A stretch of 45,159 nucleotides of DNA, from positions 1-45,159 of the forward strand of contig CAMLRX010000023.1 of NCBI GenBank assembly GCA_946482545.1. The letters run 5' to 3'. Position numbers and translations under genes: made by a program. Source of the DNA: an uncultured Flavihumibacter sp. (GTDB taxonomy: Bacteria; Bacteroidota; Bacteroidia; Chitinophagales; Chitinophagaceae). Position 1 is the first letter of the stretch. Each line of letters starts with the position of its first letter. Positions 27,204-33,645 of the stretch are shown in pieces. The notes beneath the pieces are model-generated. The model was not told the origin of the DNA. It searched no databases and saw only the letters and a list, made by a program, of their open reading frames with translations.

Positions 27204-30116
27204 ATGGATCAAAGTCAATTTAAATCATTGCTGAAATATTATCTCCTATGCCTGGATTGGGAAGAGGCTGCCAATCTAAAACTCATCAAAAGCCAGGAGA
27301 ACAAAACGTACATTTTTCCAGGTGATCAGGGAGAGGAGCAACTTTTTACCGGAGACATGCCGCAGGTGGCAATCCGCATTGACGGCCAGCAGCAAAAAAA
27401 TTTTATCCTTCAGAAAGCAATCGATAAAGAAACAATCGCTGACTTATATTATGGTTATCCTGTATTCAGGGATGAGAAGGACATGCTTTCTCCGCTTTTT
27501 TACGCGAGTGTTGATGCCACTTTTACCAATGAACAAACACTACGGCTTATCCCCAAAGAGAAAAACATCTTTATCAACAGAGTCCACCTGCTGAACAACT
27601 TTGATGCCGGTCAAATAGAGGTTGTATGCAGAGAACTGGAGGGGGCATTCGGTAGTTTTGAAGCACGCATGAAAGCCGCGGAAGCACATATACCTTCATT
27701 GAATTCGGCATCCTGGATCTGGCATCCTGTTTTATTTCGTGCCAGTCTGAACAAAGCCAGCTCCGGCCTGCGATACGATCTTTCTTACTTACTTGAAAAG
27801 CAGGACGTTCTTTCCCCGAATACTGCGCTCAGCCACTTCTTTAATACCACCAGCGATAAGGGAAAAGTACCAGAACAGTTTCCTGTTTTAGAGATGGGCG
27901 AACTGAATGCTGAGCAGGAAGAATCGGTAATGAATGGACTTTGTGCGCCTTTATCGGTTGTTACAGGACCACCGGGAACGGGGAAAACACAAGTAGTTAC
28001 CGCATTGCTGGCCAGCGCTGTTTTTAATAATCAAACTGTTCTCTTCGCGAGCAATAACAATGCTCCGGTTGATGGCGTTTATAAAAAATTAGGTGCATGT
28101 CTTAAGGAAAGTGGCAACTGGATCATGCGTCTTGGTAACCAGGAAAAACGGGATGCATGCTTCAAAACCATCAACGCCCTGTTGGAAAAAATTGAAGTGA
28201 CCGAAGACGATGATGTGCTTCAGTTGAAAGAAACATTTTGGACTATTGAAAACAATATCCGGCAAATAAAAGCAGAGTTGGATAGCGCTAAAGTGCTGAA
28301 TGAAAAAATCCGGGCCATCAACCTCAGGGAAGCCGCTATTACTGGCAAATTACCGGATAGCTGGGTAGAAGAATTTTCCGAAACCGAGCCGCAGCCATTT
28401 GACAAAACCTCTGTTACAAAATTTGGAAAGCACTGCTCCCGGGGCCTGTTGCTATGGCTTATGCGGAAACTGCGCGGCCTCGAATCATTCAGGGACAAGC
28501 ACAACACGATGCTGGGGGCATTTGTTATCGGAAAGAAAACACTGCAGGAACTGAATGACTACATGCTTATCGATGAACCCTGGGATGCAGCGCTCAGAAA
28601 ATCTCGCGAGATGGCCACTTTCATCAGTTTGCACCAGCAATGGGCTGCTTTTGTGGCACACCGCCGAAGCCTGGAAGATCAATTGAGGAGGCTTCCTTCC
28701 ATAATGGATTTGAGAAGATTGAAAAAAGAGAAAACTATTGTTTCGCAACAACTGCTTGACAAATACTGGCTTCATAATATACACACGGCAACAGGAAAAG
28801 CTAAGGAAGCGTTGCAGCGCTATTTCAGGGACATAGAATATTTTAGCGCAGGCAGGCATAAGCGGATGGAAAAATCGATGACAGACCTGATGCAATTTTT
28901 CCCGGTATGGAGTACAACCAACCAATCAGCAAATGCTGTGCTGCCAACATACCCGGGCATTTTTGATCTGGTAGTTATTGATGAAGCCGGGCAGTGCAAT
29001 ATTCCCTCAATTCTTCCTTTGCTTTACCGAGCCAAAAGAGCGGTTATCATAGGAGACCCGAATCAGTTCCGGCATATTACAACCATAAAACCAGATCGGG
29101 AACTTGTGATCGCGACCGCAAGTGGTATTGCCGGTCTTTCCGGAGATTGGTCTTTCACCAGCAGATCTGCTTTTGACCGCGCTTTTTCGGCAACGCAAAA
29201 AGTTGCTTTCCTCAAACAACATTACAGATGTCATCCTGATATCATCGAATTCTCTAACCAAAGTTTTTATGAAGGGAAACTGATTGCGCAAACGGCATCG
29301 CTGAAATACAGGAAGTTTCTACCAATTAAAGAAAACGGACTGGTCTGGGATCATACCCCCGGAGAAGCCGTCCGGGCAGCAAAGGGAGCGTGGAATCCTG
29401 CTGAGATGGATAAGGTTGCCGCCACATTTGAGCGTTGGGCAGGGCATGGATTATTTTCAAAACAGGAGCTAACATACGGTATTATAAGCCCCTATCGTAA
29501 ACAGGTCGAAGAACTGCAAAAGCGGATGTGCTCATTCCCGTGGTTTCAATCCGTCGCCTCCCGGTTCATCATTGGCACTGCGCACAGTTTTCAGGGAAGC
29601 GAATGCGACGTGTTGGTTTATTCGCCTGTTGTATCGGCAAATATGGATGGCCACCTCCTGAAATTCGCCGCAACACAAACAGACCTGATCAATGTTACGG
29701 TAACAAGAGCCAAAAGCCTGTTGTATATTGTTGGTGATGTTAATGCCTGTCAAGCTGCGGCAGATACGCCACTTCACCAGCTTGCAACCTATGCCCGACA
29801 GCTTCATGCAAGTATAAAGTTTCCCATGAGTGAAGCTGAAAAGCTGATGGGAACTATGCTGGAGGGTGTGGCTTTGAATTTCATTCCCCAATTTCCGTTG
29901 GGACCGTACCGGCTGGATTTTATGGTCACAAGCCCTTCCGGGGAAAAATATGATCTTGAAGTGGATGGCGACCAGCATTGGTCTTCGGAAAGCGTGAGAC
30001 ACGATGAAAGACGTGATGCTTATGTTGAAGGCAAAGGCTTTAAGGTGCTCCGGATTACTGCACGAGATGTTTTTCACCGGCGCGAAGCGATACAGGAGCG
30101 ATTGATACGGCTGTAG
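27204..30116 (+). CDS. SF1 (Upf1/Dna2-like) helicase fused to a C-terminal DUF559/Vsr-like nuclease
   Basis: A 970-residue protein. Residues 1-230 form an N-terminal region of unknown type. The helicase core has Walker A GPPGTGKT (255-262), an insertion of ~300 residues, Walker B DEAGQ from Asp593, motif III IIGDPNQF, motif IV FLKQHYRCHPDIIEFSN, and motifs V/VI TAHSFQGSECDVL and NVTVTRAKS. Residues ~860-970 form a restriction-endonuclease-like domain: Asp905 in YRLDFMV, Glu919 and Asp921 in LEVDGDQHW, and a GFKVLRI strand, typical of the DUF559/MTES_1575 group. It probably unwinds and cuts nucleic acid. Its place in an island beside tRNA-Phe suggests defence against mobile elements. No partner gene is adjacent. 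Confidence 0.9.
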   Translation: MDQSQFKSLLKYYLLCLDWEEAANLKLIKSQENKTYIFPGDQGEEQLFTGDMPQVAIRIDGQQQKNFILQKAIDKETIADLYYGYPVFRDEKDMLSPLFYASVDATFTNEQTLRLIPKEKNIFINRVHLLNNFDAGQIEVVCRELEGAFGSFEARMKAAEAHIPSLNSASWIWHPVLFRASLNKASSGLRYDLSYLLEKQDVLSPNTALSHFFNTTSDKGKVPEQFPVLEMGELNAEQEESVMNGLCAPLSVVTGPPGTGKTQVVTALLASAVFNNQTVLFASNNNAPVDGVYKKLGACLKESGNWIMRLGNQEKRDACFKTINALLEKIEVTEDDDVLQLKETFWTIENNIRQIKAELDSAKVLNEKIRAINLREAAITGKLPDSWVEEFSETEPQPFDKTSVTKFGKHCSRGLLLWLMRKLRGLESFRDKHNTMLGAFVIGKKTLQELNDYMLIDEPWDAALRKSREMATFISLHQQWAAFVAHRRSLEDQLRRLPSIMDLRRLKKEKTIVSQQLLDKYWLHNIHTATGKAKEALQRYFRDIEYFSAGRHKRMEKSMTDLMQFFPVWSTTNQSANAVLPTYPGIFDLVVIDEAGQCNIPSILPLLYRAKRAVIIGDPNQFRHITTIKPDRELVIATASGIAGLSGDWSFTSRSAFDRAFSATQKVAFLKQHYRCHPDIIEFSNQSFYEGKLIAQTASLKYRKFLPIKENGLVWDHTPGEAVRAAKGAWNPAEMDKVAATFERWAGHGLFSKQELTYGIISPYRKQVEELQKRMCSFPWFQSVASRFIIGTAHSFQGSECDVLVYSPVVSANMDGHLLKFAATQTDLINVTVTRAKSLLYIVGDVNACQAAADTPLHQLATYARQLHASIKFPMSEAEKLMGTMLEGVALNFIPQFPLGPYRLDFMVTSPSGEKYDLEVDGDQHWSSESVRHDERRDAYVEGKGFKVLRITARDVFHRREAIQERLIRL

Positions 30117-30127
30117 CACAACACAAA

Positions 30128-30155
30128 TACCGGAGCAGGCTTCCCCACTCCGGTA
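30128..30155. terminator. Hairpin between the convergent helicase and slipin genes
   Basis: TACCGGAG at 30128-30135 and CTCCGGTA at 30148-30155 form a perfect 8-bp stem with a 12-nt loop in the 42-nt gap between two convergent stop codons. No T run is present, so efficiency is uncertain. Confidence 0.55.
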
Positions 30156-30158
30156 CCA

Positions 30159-31256
30159 TCATTTAGGCACGAAAATCTCCTTCAGTTGCTCCAGCAGTTT
30201 TCCGTTGCCGCTCACACTAAGGCCCGTGATTTTATCCGCGATCTTCTCCACATATTCCATTTCTTTCAGTTTCCACAACATCGCGTTTTCTTCCATCAGC
30301 TTCGCAGTGTTCAGCAAGCTACGGGTGCTGGCAGTTTCTTCCCTGCGCATGATGGTGTTGGCCTGCGCCTTTTTTTCGGCCACCAGCACCTGGTTCATGA
30401 TCTCTTTTACATCGCCGGGCAAAATGATGTCGCGGATACCGAAACCGGATACTTCAACGCCCAGTGTTTCCGCGCGTGCTTTCACGTTTTCCAGAATGAA
30501 GGGCACGATGGCGTCTTTTTTATCGAGCAACTCATCGAAGCCGAATCCAGCAACGTATTCCCGCAGGGCCAACTGAAAGCTGATGTACAACTGGCGGTCG
30601 TATTCCCTGTTCTGCAACAGGGCTTTTTCAATATCTGTTACTTTGTACTGCGCCCAGGCGTTGATCCTGAGCGTGGCTTTGTCACGCGTAAGCATTTCCT
30701 GCCCGTTGATCTCCAGTTGTTGCTGGCGCGTATCAACTTTGCCCACGTAAATGGCGATGTTGTTTTTCCACCAGTAGTGCGCACCGCTTTCCAGCATTCG
30801 GATGTATTTACCATCAATGAAAAGCACGGCGCTTTCATAGTTCTCCACGTTTACGCTACGGACATAAGGCGCCACCATTTTATTGGACAAGATAGCACGG
30901 TCAATAGGTTCAGTGATTTCGGCTTTACCCGTATCAGCTTTTATGAAATCATATTTTACGGCTCCTTTCCAGAAAGCATACCTTCCGGAAGAAAGCACTT
31001 CGTGCAGGATGCCGTTTTTGTACAGCAGCACGATCTCGTTGTCCTTCACTTCCACCACGATCAGCATAGATGCAAGCGTGCTATTTTCCAAAAGGATATT
31101 TAATTCTATGGGCGCGTTAAAAGGCCTGGTGGTATCATACACTTCCACCTGTTCATTGCGCCAGAACCAATATGTTCCGGCTGTAAGGATGTTTTCCAAA
31201 GCCCCTTTTCTGAACACCAGTCCAACTTCGTAGGCGTTCACTTTTACTTTTTTCAT
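30159..31256 (-). CDS. Slipin-family (SPFH/band-7) protein
   Basis: A 365-residue protein without a clear membrane helix. Residues 1-60 and 60-120 look like two copies of a short beta-rich unit (VGLVFRKGALENILTAGTYWFW; EIVLLYKNGILHEVLSSGRYAFW). The SPFH domain follows (about 130-300: YESAVLFIDGKYIRMLESGAHYWW, LRINAWAQYKVTDIEKAL, GVEVSGFGIRDIILPGDVKEIMNQVLVAEKKAQA), then a helical tail rich in Glu. The family oligomerises. Slipins of this type recur in bacterial RNA-repair (rtc) operons. It is the last gene of a minus-strand unit containing tRNA genes, a YkuK protein and tRNA-like modules, so an RNA-related role is likely. No rtcB or archease gene is in the window. Confidence 0.88.
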   Translation of the reverse strand: MKKVKVNAYEVGLVFRKGALENILTAGTYWFWRNEQVEVYDTTRPFNAPIELNILLENSTLASMLIVVEVKDNEIVLLYKNGILHEVLSSGRYAFWKGAVKYDFIKADTGKAEITEPIDRAILSNKMVAPYVRSVNVENYESAVLFIDGKYIRMLESGAHYWWKNNIAIYVGKVDTRQQQLEINGQEMLTRDKATLRINAWAQYKVTDIEKALLQNREYDRQLYISFQLALREYVAGFGFDELLDKKDAIVPFILENVKARAETLGVEVSGFGIRDIILPGDVKEIMNQVLVAEKKAQANTIMRREETASTRSLLNTAKLMEENAMLWKLKEMEYVEKIADKITGLSVSGNGKLLEQLKEIFVPK

Positions 31257-31560
31257 ATTCACGTTTTAAAGGTTGTTTTTTCAAAAACCAGGATGCTTGC
31301 CACCGGCAAGGGCGGAATGGAATTCGTATGCCAGCTTTTCCTCTAGTTCCTTTCGCTTACGCCGCTCCTGCTGAGGAACGACTGCCACGAAAAGAAGTGC
31401 AGGTGAATCTGCCATTTTCCTTCCATTGCGGGCCATTACCTGGTTGCGGGTCCAAAGCCGCCCCACTCAGGGGGCCGCTCTTTCAAGCGCCGGAAATTAT
31501 TCCGGCGGTCATAGGCACCGCAGGCAGGCAGCCTGGTTTTGTTTGCATGTCATCATTTTT
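31257..31560. other. Leader between tRNA-like modules and slipin, with a REP-like hairpin
   Basis: About 300 bp without a convincing gene (a 61-codon frame at 31281-31466 has no recognisable features). CGCCGGAA at 31488-31495 and TTCCGGCG at 31500-31507 form a perfect 8-bp stem with a 4-nt loop, and a second GC-rich imperfect hairpin lies at about 31457-31480. These may be transcript processing or stabilising structures between the RNA modules and slipin. Confidence 0.45.
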
Positions 31561-31637
31561 TGAGAAGTGATGGACTTCTTGTTTTCAACATTATCAGTGT
31601 TGTGTTCTACCGCTGAACTATCACGTTTTGAGCGTGA
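31561..31637 (-). ncRNA. Degenerate tRNA-Ile-like module (GAT)
   Basis: On the minus strand the D-arm GTTC-AGCGGTA-GAAC and a perfect anticodon arm CAACA-CTGATAA-TGTTG (anticodon GAT) are followed by a hairpin GAAGT-CCATC-ACTTC in the T-arm position. That hairpin has no canonical TTCGA loop. No internal acceptor stem exists. Instead, the acceptor 5' strand CGTGA pairs with TCACG, the strand following the T-arm of the preceding module (hairpin 31621-31637, 7-nt loop). It cannot be a normal tRNA and is either decay or a tRNA mimic. Confidence 0.6.
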
Positions 31638-31701
31638 GCAGGATTCGAACCTGCGCTACATGAACTGTTGCTCTGCCAACTGAGCTACCTGCGTTAGCAG
31701 G
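31638..31701 (-). ncRNA. Degenerate tRNA-like module with shortened anticodon arm (CAT)
   Basis: Perfect D-arm (GCTCAGTTGGCAGAGC, 31670-31685) and perfect T-arm (GCAGG-TTCGAAT-CCTGC, 31638-31654) are separated by only 15 nt instead of about 23. Any anticodon arm is thus reduced to ACA-GTTCA-TGT around a CAT triplet. The acceptor 5' strand GCAGG pairs with CCTGC of the previous module (hairpin 31688-31701, 4-nt loop) and not with its own 3' side. Confidence 0.6.
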
Positions 31702-31796
31702 GAAGGAGTCGAACCTTCGACACACAGACTAATGCCAGACAATGCCATTCCAACAACAGCATACAACTGGTTACTACCGTCGCACTATGGGGCGTG
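31702..31796 (-). ncRNA. Degenerate tRNA-Tyr-like module (GTA) with long variable region
   Basis: A perfect T-arm GAAGG-TTCGACT-CCTTC (31702-31718), an anticodon arm around loop TTGTATG (31757-31769; 4 of 5 pairs, anticodon GTA) and a weak D-arm (GTGC-GACGGTA-GTAA). Between anticodon arm and T-arm lie about 35 nt, consistent with the long variable arm of class II tRNA-Tyr. The 3' acceptor strand CCTGC pairs with the 5' strand of the next module. The left part (up to about 31890) contains further hairpins but no clear module. Confidence 0.5.
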
Positions 31797-31892
31797 AAAA
31801 CCCTCACCTGGGTTGTTCTGTTCATGGCCATTGCCTGTCTTCCCGTTAAGGAAGTTTTTCTGCTGAACTGCTTCAGCAATATTTTAAGTGAA

Positions 31893-32372
31893 TTACTGCA
31901 CTACTTTGTTGGCGCAGGAACTGCTGGCGAAAGCGAAAGGCTTGGCCTGAAATGCGAAACCCATGCCCATGATGTAGCCCATGCCTTCTTTCAGTGCCTC
32001 ATTGCTTTTGAATGCCGGATTGGTATTGATGTCGGCGTGCACTTCAAGGTCAACATTGTACAGGGTGAAAATTCTGCACAGGCTGAAAGCCGCGTCAATA
32101 CTCTTTGATACCTCTACGAGCATTCTTTCTTTCACGCTCATTTTCCTGCGACTGGTTTCTGACCGGATGTACATGAAGCCGCCTTTGCCTTTCCGGATAA
32201 AAACAATCACGGTAGCGAACTCCGTTGTGCTGCCTTTCACCTGGCTGTCGGTCCCGATACATACTTTCAGTTCATGGCCCGCGGCTTTTTCCTGCACGAT
32301 CCTTTCCCTGATCTCGTCCTCAATCGGCTGGCCGATGGGCTTTCCGTTTAATTTCCTCCATTGCTGTTCCAT
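31893..32372 (-). CDS. YkuK-family (DUF458) RNase H-fold protein
   Basis: A 159-residue protein with the RNase H-like pattern of the DUF458/YkuK family: Asp42 in CIGTDSQVKG (strand 1), FATVIVFIRKGKGG, Glu82/Glu87 in KERMLVEVSKSI, and Asp114 in LEVHADINTNP. These acidic residues could form a two-metal nuclease site. The biochemical role of the family is not established. I chose ATG 32372: the longer frame to 32450 would run through the tRNA-Trp gene. The start is 21 nt after the tRNA array, so the four tRNAs form the 5' leader of its mRNA. A 6-bp hairpin (31862-31877) follows the stop, and tRNA-like modules lie between it and slipin. Confidence 0.82.
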   Translation of the reverse strand: MEQQWRKLNGKPIGQPIEDEIRERIVQEKAAGHELKVCIGTDSQVKGSTTEFATVIVFIRKGKGGFMYIRSETSRRKMSVKERMLVEVSKSIDAAFSLCRIFTLYNVDLEVHADINTNPAFKSNEALKEGMGYIMGMGFAFQAKPFAFASSSCANKVVQ

Positions 32373-32393
32373 TTCATTTGGTTTTATAAAAAG

Positions 32394-32465
32394 CACGGGA
32401 TGAAGGATTCGAACCTTCATGCACGGGTTTGGAATCCGTGTTGTTGCCAATTACATCAATCCCGC
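32394..32465 (-). tRNA. tRNA-Trp-like gene (CCA), array member 4
   Basis: Acceptor GCGGGAT/ATCCCGT (7 pairs, one G-T), a D-arm with three pairs (ATGT/ACAA) and GG in the loop, anticodon stem ACGGA/CCCGT with one A-C mismatch, loop TTCCAAA (anticodon CCA), T-arm GAAGG-TTCGAAT-CCTTC. No CCA end is encoded. It is probably a real or recently real tRNA, but weaker than a housekeeping gene. It is the last tRNA before the YkuK gene. Confidence 0.75.
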
Positions 32466-32471
32466 AAATAG

Positions 32472-32543
32472 TGGATGAAACAGGATTCGAACCTGTGACC
32501 ACGGCGTTTCAAACCGCTGCTCTGCCATTGGAGCTATTCATCC
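32472..32543 (-). tRNA. tRNA-Phe-like gene (GAA), array member 3
   Basis: Perfect acceptor GGATGAA/TTCATCC, D-arm GCTC/GAGC, anticodon stem GCGGT/GCCGT with two G-T pairs, loop TTGAAAC (anticodon GAA), T-arm ACAGG-TTCGAAT-CCTGT, no CCA. It differs strongly from the tRNA-Phe at 22391, so it is not a recent duplicate. It lies 6 nt upstream of the Trp gene. Confidence 0.82.
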
Positions 32544-32562
32544 ATCTGGACTATAAGCCATG

Positions 32563-32635
32563 GGTTGTCTCCGGGACTCGAACCCTGTTCTCCTCCTTCA
32601 CAGGGAGGTGCTTTACCCGTTAAGCTAAAGACAAC
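32563..32635 (-). tRNA. tRNA-His-like gene (GTG), array member 2
   Basis: Perfect acceptor GTTGTCT/AGACAAC, D-stem GCTT/AAGC preceded by three rather than two linker bases, perfect anticodon stem CCTCC/GGAGG with loop CTGTGAA (anticodon GTG), and a T-arm with TTCGAGT and one mismatched pair. The base after the acceptor is C, as expected for His tRNA. No full CCA is encoded. Confidence 0.77.
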
Positions 32636-32641
32636 AATTTG

Positions 32642-32713
32642 TTGTTGAGGCTGGATTCGAACCAACATCTTCAGCGCCAAAAGCTGACGTGCTCGCCGTT
32701 GCACTACTCAACA
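32642..32713 (-). tRNA. tRNA-Gln-like gene (TTG), array member 1
   Basis: Perfect acceptor TGTTGAG/CTCAACA, D-arm GTGC/GCAC, anticodon stem TCAGC/GCTGA with loop TTTTGGC (anticodon TTG), T-arm GTTGG-TTCGAAT-CCAGC with one T-G pair. No CCA is encoded. Its 5' end is only about 6 nt beyond the T tract of the upstream terminator hairpin, leaving no room for a promoter of its own. Confidence 0.83.
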
Positions 32714-32718
32714 TCGCA

Positions 32719-32751
32719 TAAAAAAACCCGGTCGTTTGTGGCGACCGGGTT
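32719..32751 (-). terminator. Terminator hairpin directly before the tRNA array (attenuator 2)
   Basis: On the minus strand AACCCGGTCG and CGACCGGGTT form a perfect 10-bp stem with a 7-nt loop (32725-32751), followed by a run of T. It points towards the tRNA array. As no promoter fits between it and tRNA-Gln, the array and YkuK should be expressed only by readthrough. Confidence 0.85.
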
Positions 32752-32772
32752 CATCGTTACTGCATGAATATG

Positions 32773-32934
32773 TTATGTATTCACGTGTCTATGATCCGGT
32801 TGCCGGGAAAGAATATGTTGTTCGTTGCCTGTACTGATTTTCACGCAGCGTAGCAGTGTAAACCAATAAGCAGCCTTTTGCGAACGTAAATTCTTTCGCA
32901 TGGTAAATGGTGTATGTTGTATTCGTTGTTGCAT
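32773..32934 (-). CDS. Short leader frame 2 (53 codons)
   Basis: An ATG frame of 53 codons starts MQQRIQHTPF and ends NEQHILSRQPDHRHVNT. It is basic and rich in Gln, Arg and His. It lies exactly between the two leader terminators. It has no family resemblance and may not be translated. Its position suggests either a leader peptide for attenuation or a small protein co-expressed with the RNA locus. An in-frame ATG also exists at codon 12. Confidence 0.35.
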   Translation of the reverse strand: MQQRIQHTPFTMRKNLRSQKAAYWFTLLRCVKISTGNEQHILSRQPDHRHVNT

Positions 32935-32956
32935 CTCCGTTATGTTGATATAAGTA

Positions 32957-32985
32957 AAATAAAAAACCCCGCGATTCAGGCGGGG
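32957..32985 (-). terminator. Leader terminator hairpin (attenuator 1)
   Basis: On the minus strand CCCCGC and GCGGGG form a 6-bp GC stem (32967-32985) with loop CTGAATC, followed by TTTTTTATTTT. The loop segment CTGAATCGC is repeated upstream at about 32997-33005, which could allow an alternative fold. Confidence 0.82.
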
Positions 32986-33010
32986 CGTATCTTTCAGCGA
33001 TTCAGTCTGT

Positions 33011-33055
33011 TCAACTTATTGCATAGGTACATGCCCCGTAAATGGTGTATAGCAT
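33011..33055 (-). CDS. Short leader frame 1 (14 codons)
   Basis: ATG at 33055 begins MLYTIYGACTYAIS and stops at TGA 33011. It lies between the promoter and the first terminator, in the position of an attenuation leader peptide, and has three Tyr in 14 residues. The stretch ATACACCATTTAC at its start also occurs at the start of leader frame 2, so the two leaders share sequence. Translation is not shown. Confidence 0.3.
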   Translation of the reverse strand: MLYTIYGACTYAIS

Positions 33056-33126
33056 TCTTTGCTAAACCATTTGAGTGAAATAATATGTTGCGCTATTCGT
33101 GGCATGTTTTATTTTTTCTTCGGATG

Positions 33127-33159
33127 CAAAGATGGGAATCTTTTTTTGATATCACCAAA
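33127..33159 (-). promoter_or_regulatory. Promoter of the tRNA-array/YkuK/slipin unit
   Basis: On the minus strand TTTG (33159-33156) and CATCTTTG (33134-33127, one base off TAnnTTTG) are separated by 21 nt, within the spacing usual for Bacteroidota. It is the only such pattern upstream of the leader. Transcription would run leftwards through both leader terminators, the tRNA array and the YkuK gene, and perhaps into slipin. Confidence 0.6.
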
Positions 33160-33645
33160 TGGTTGTGCAATTTTTTTTTTGATTTATTGATGATGACCAC
33201 AAAAAAATGTTGCAAAGTTGAATGGGTTTTATCCTTTGTTAGAAAGGGCTTTACCCCCTACAGTACAAATAGACATTTACTTCTAAACGAAACATTATTC
33301 AACAAATGTGGGTTTCTGAAAATAGTATACAAAAAAATGATGCTTTAGGTGGCGTTCTTTCACTTCCTTTTCTCTTCAACGAACATGGAGCTATTTGTTT
33401 ATCAAGCGCTCATTACCTGCATGCTTATTCATTTCAAATTTGTAACTGCAACAATACAGGTATAAAGAACTTCTTAAACATGTACAACTTTTCCTCCTGG
33501 CTCGGAATGAGTTAAGCCATTCATCTCAATTGCGGTGCAAATCCAGATTTGAACTGGATAAAACTATTTCAGGCACGCAATAAGGTTTTCCTGAAAGCAC
33601 TGCATATCAGATTACTTCTTTTCTGCAGTGCTTTCAGGAAACCAT
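33160..33645. other. AT-rich intergenic region upstream of the tRNA-array promoter
   Basis: About 490 bp with a few short plus-strand frames (33085-33348, 33306-33515) that show no coding signature. Apart from the inverted repeat at 33587-33641 I see no element here. Confidence 0.5.
33587..33641. repeat. Perfect 18-bp inverted repeat
   Basis: TTTCCTGAAAGCACTGCA at 33587-33604 and its exact complement at 33624-33641 enclose a 19-nt loop; the stem extends by GG/CC across a one-base bulge. It lies directly after the stop of the small membrane protein gene on the minus strand. There is no T run, so it may be a processing or stabilising structure, or the end of a small element, rather than a simple terminator. 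Confidence 0.75.

Noticed and set aside
30186..31103. A 305-residue plus-strand frame opposite the slipin gene
   Set aside because: The minus-strand slipin reading has clear SPFH motifs; the plus frame is rich in Phe and His, as antisense shadows usually are.
31797..31892. A fourth degenerate tRNA-like module after the YkuK stop
   Set aside because: Hairpins CTTCC/GGAAG and AACCC/GGGTT exist, but no T-arm or consistent anticodon arm could be placed.
32373..32450. N-terminal extension of the YkuK gene
   Set aside because: The extension reads through most of tRNA-Trp and adds residues without resemblance to the family.
31561..32713. CRISPR array as an explanation for the repeated T-arm sequences
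   Set aside because: The repeats with TTCGA are parts of cloverleaf structures with different flanks and irregular spacing; there are no identical direct repeats and no cas genes.
33085..33515. Two plus-strand short frames upstream of the lipoprotein operon
   Set aside because: They are AT-rich, have no motif, cross the likely tRNA-array promoter and overlap each other.
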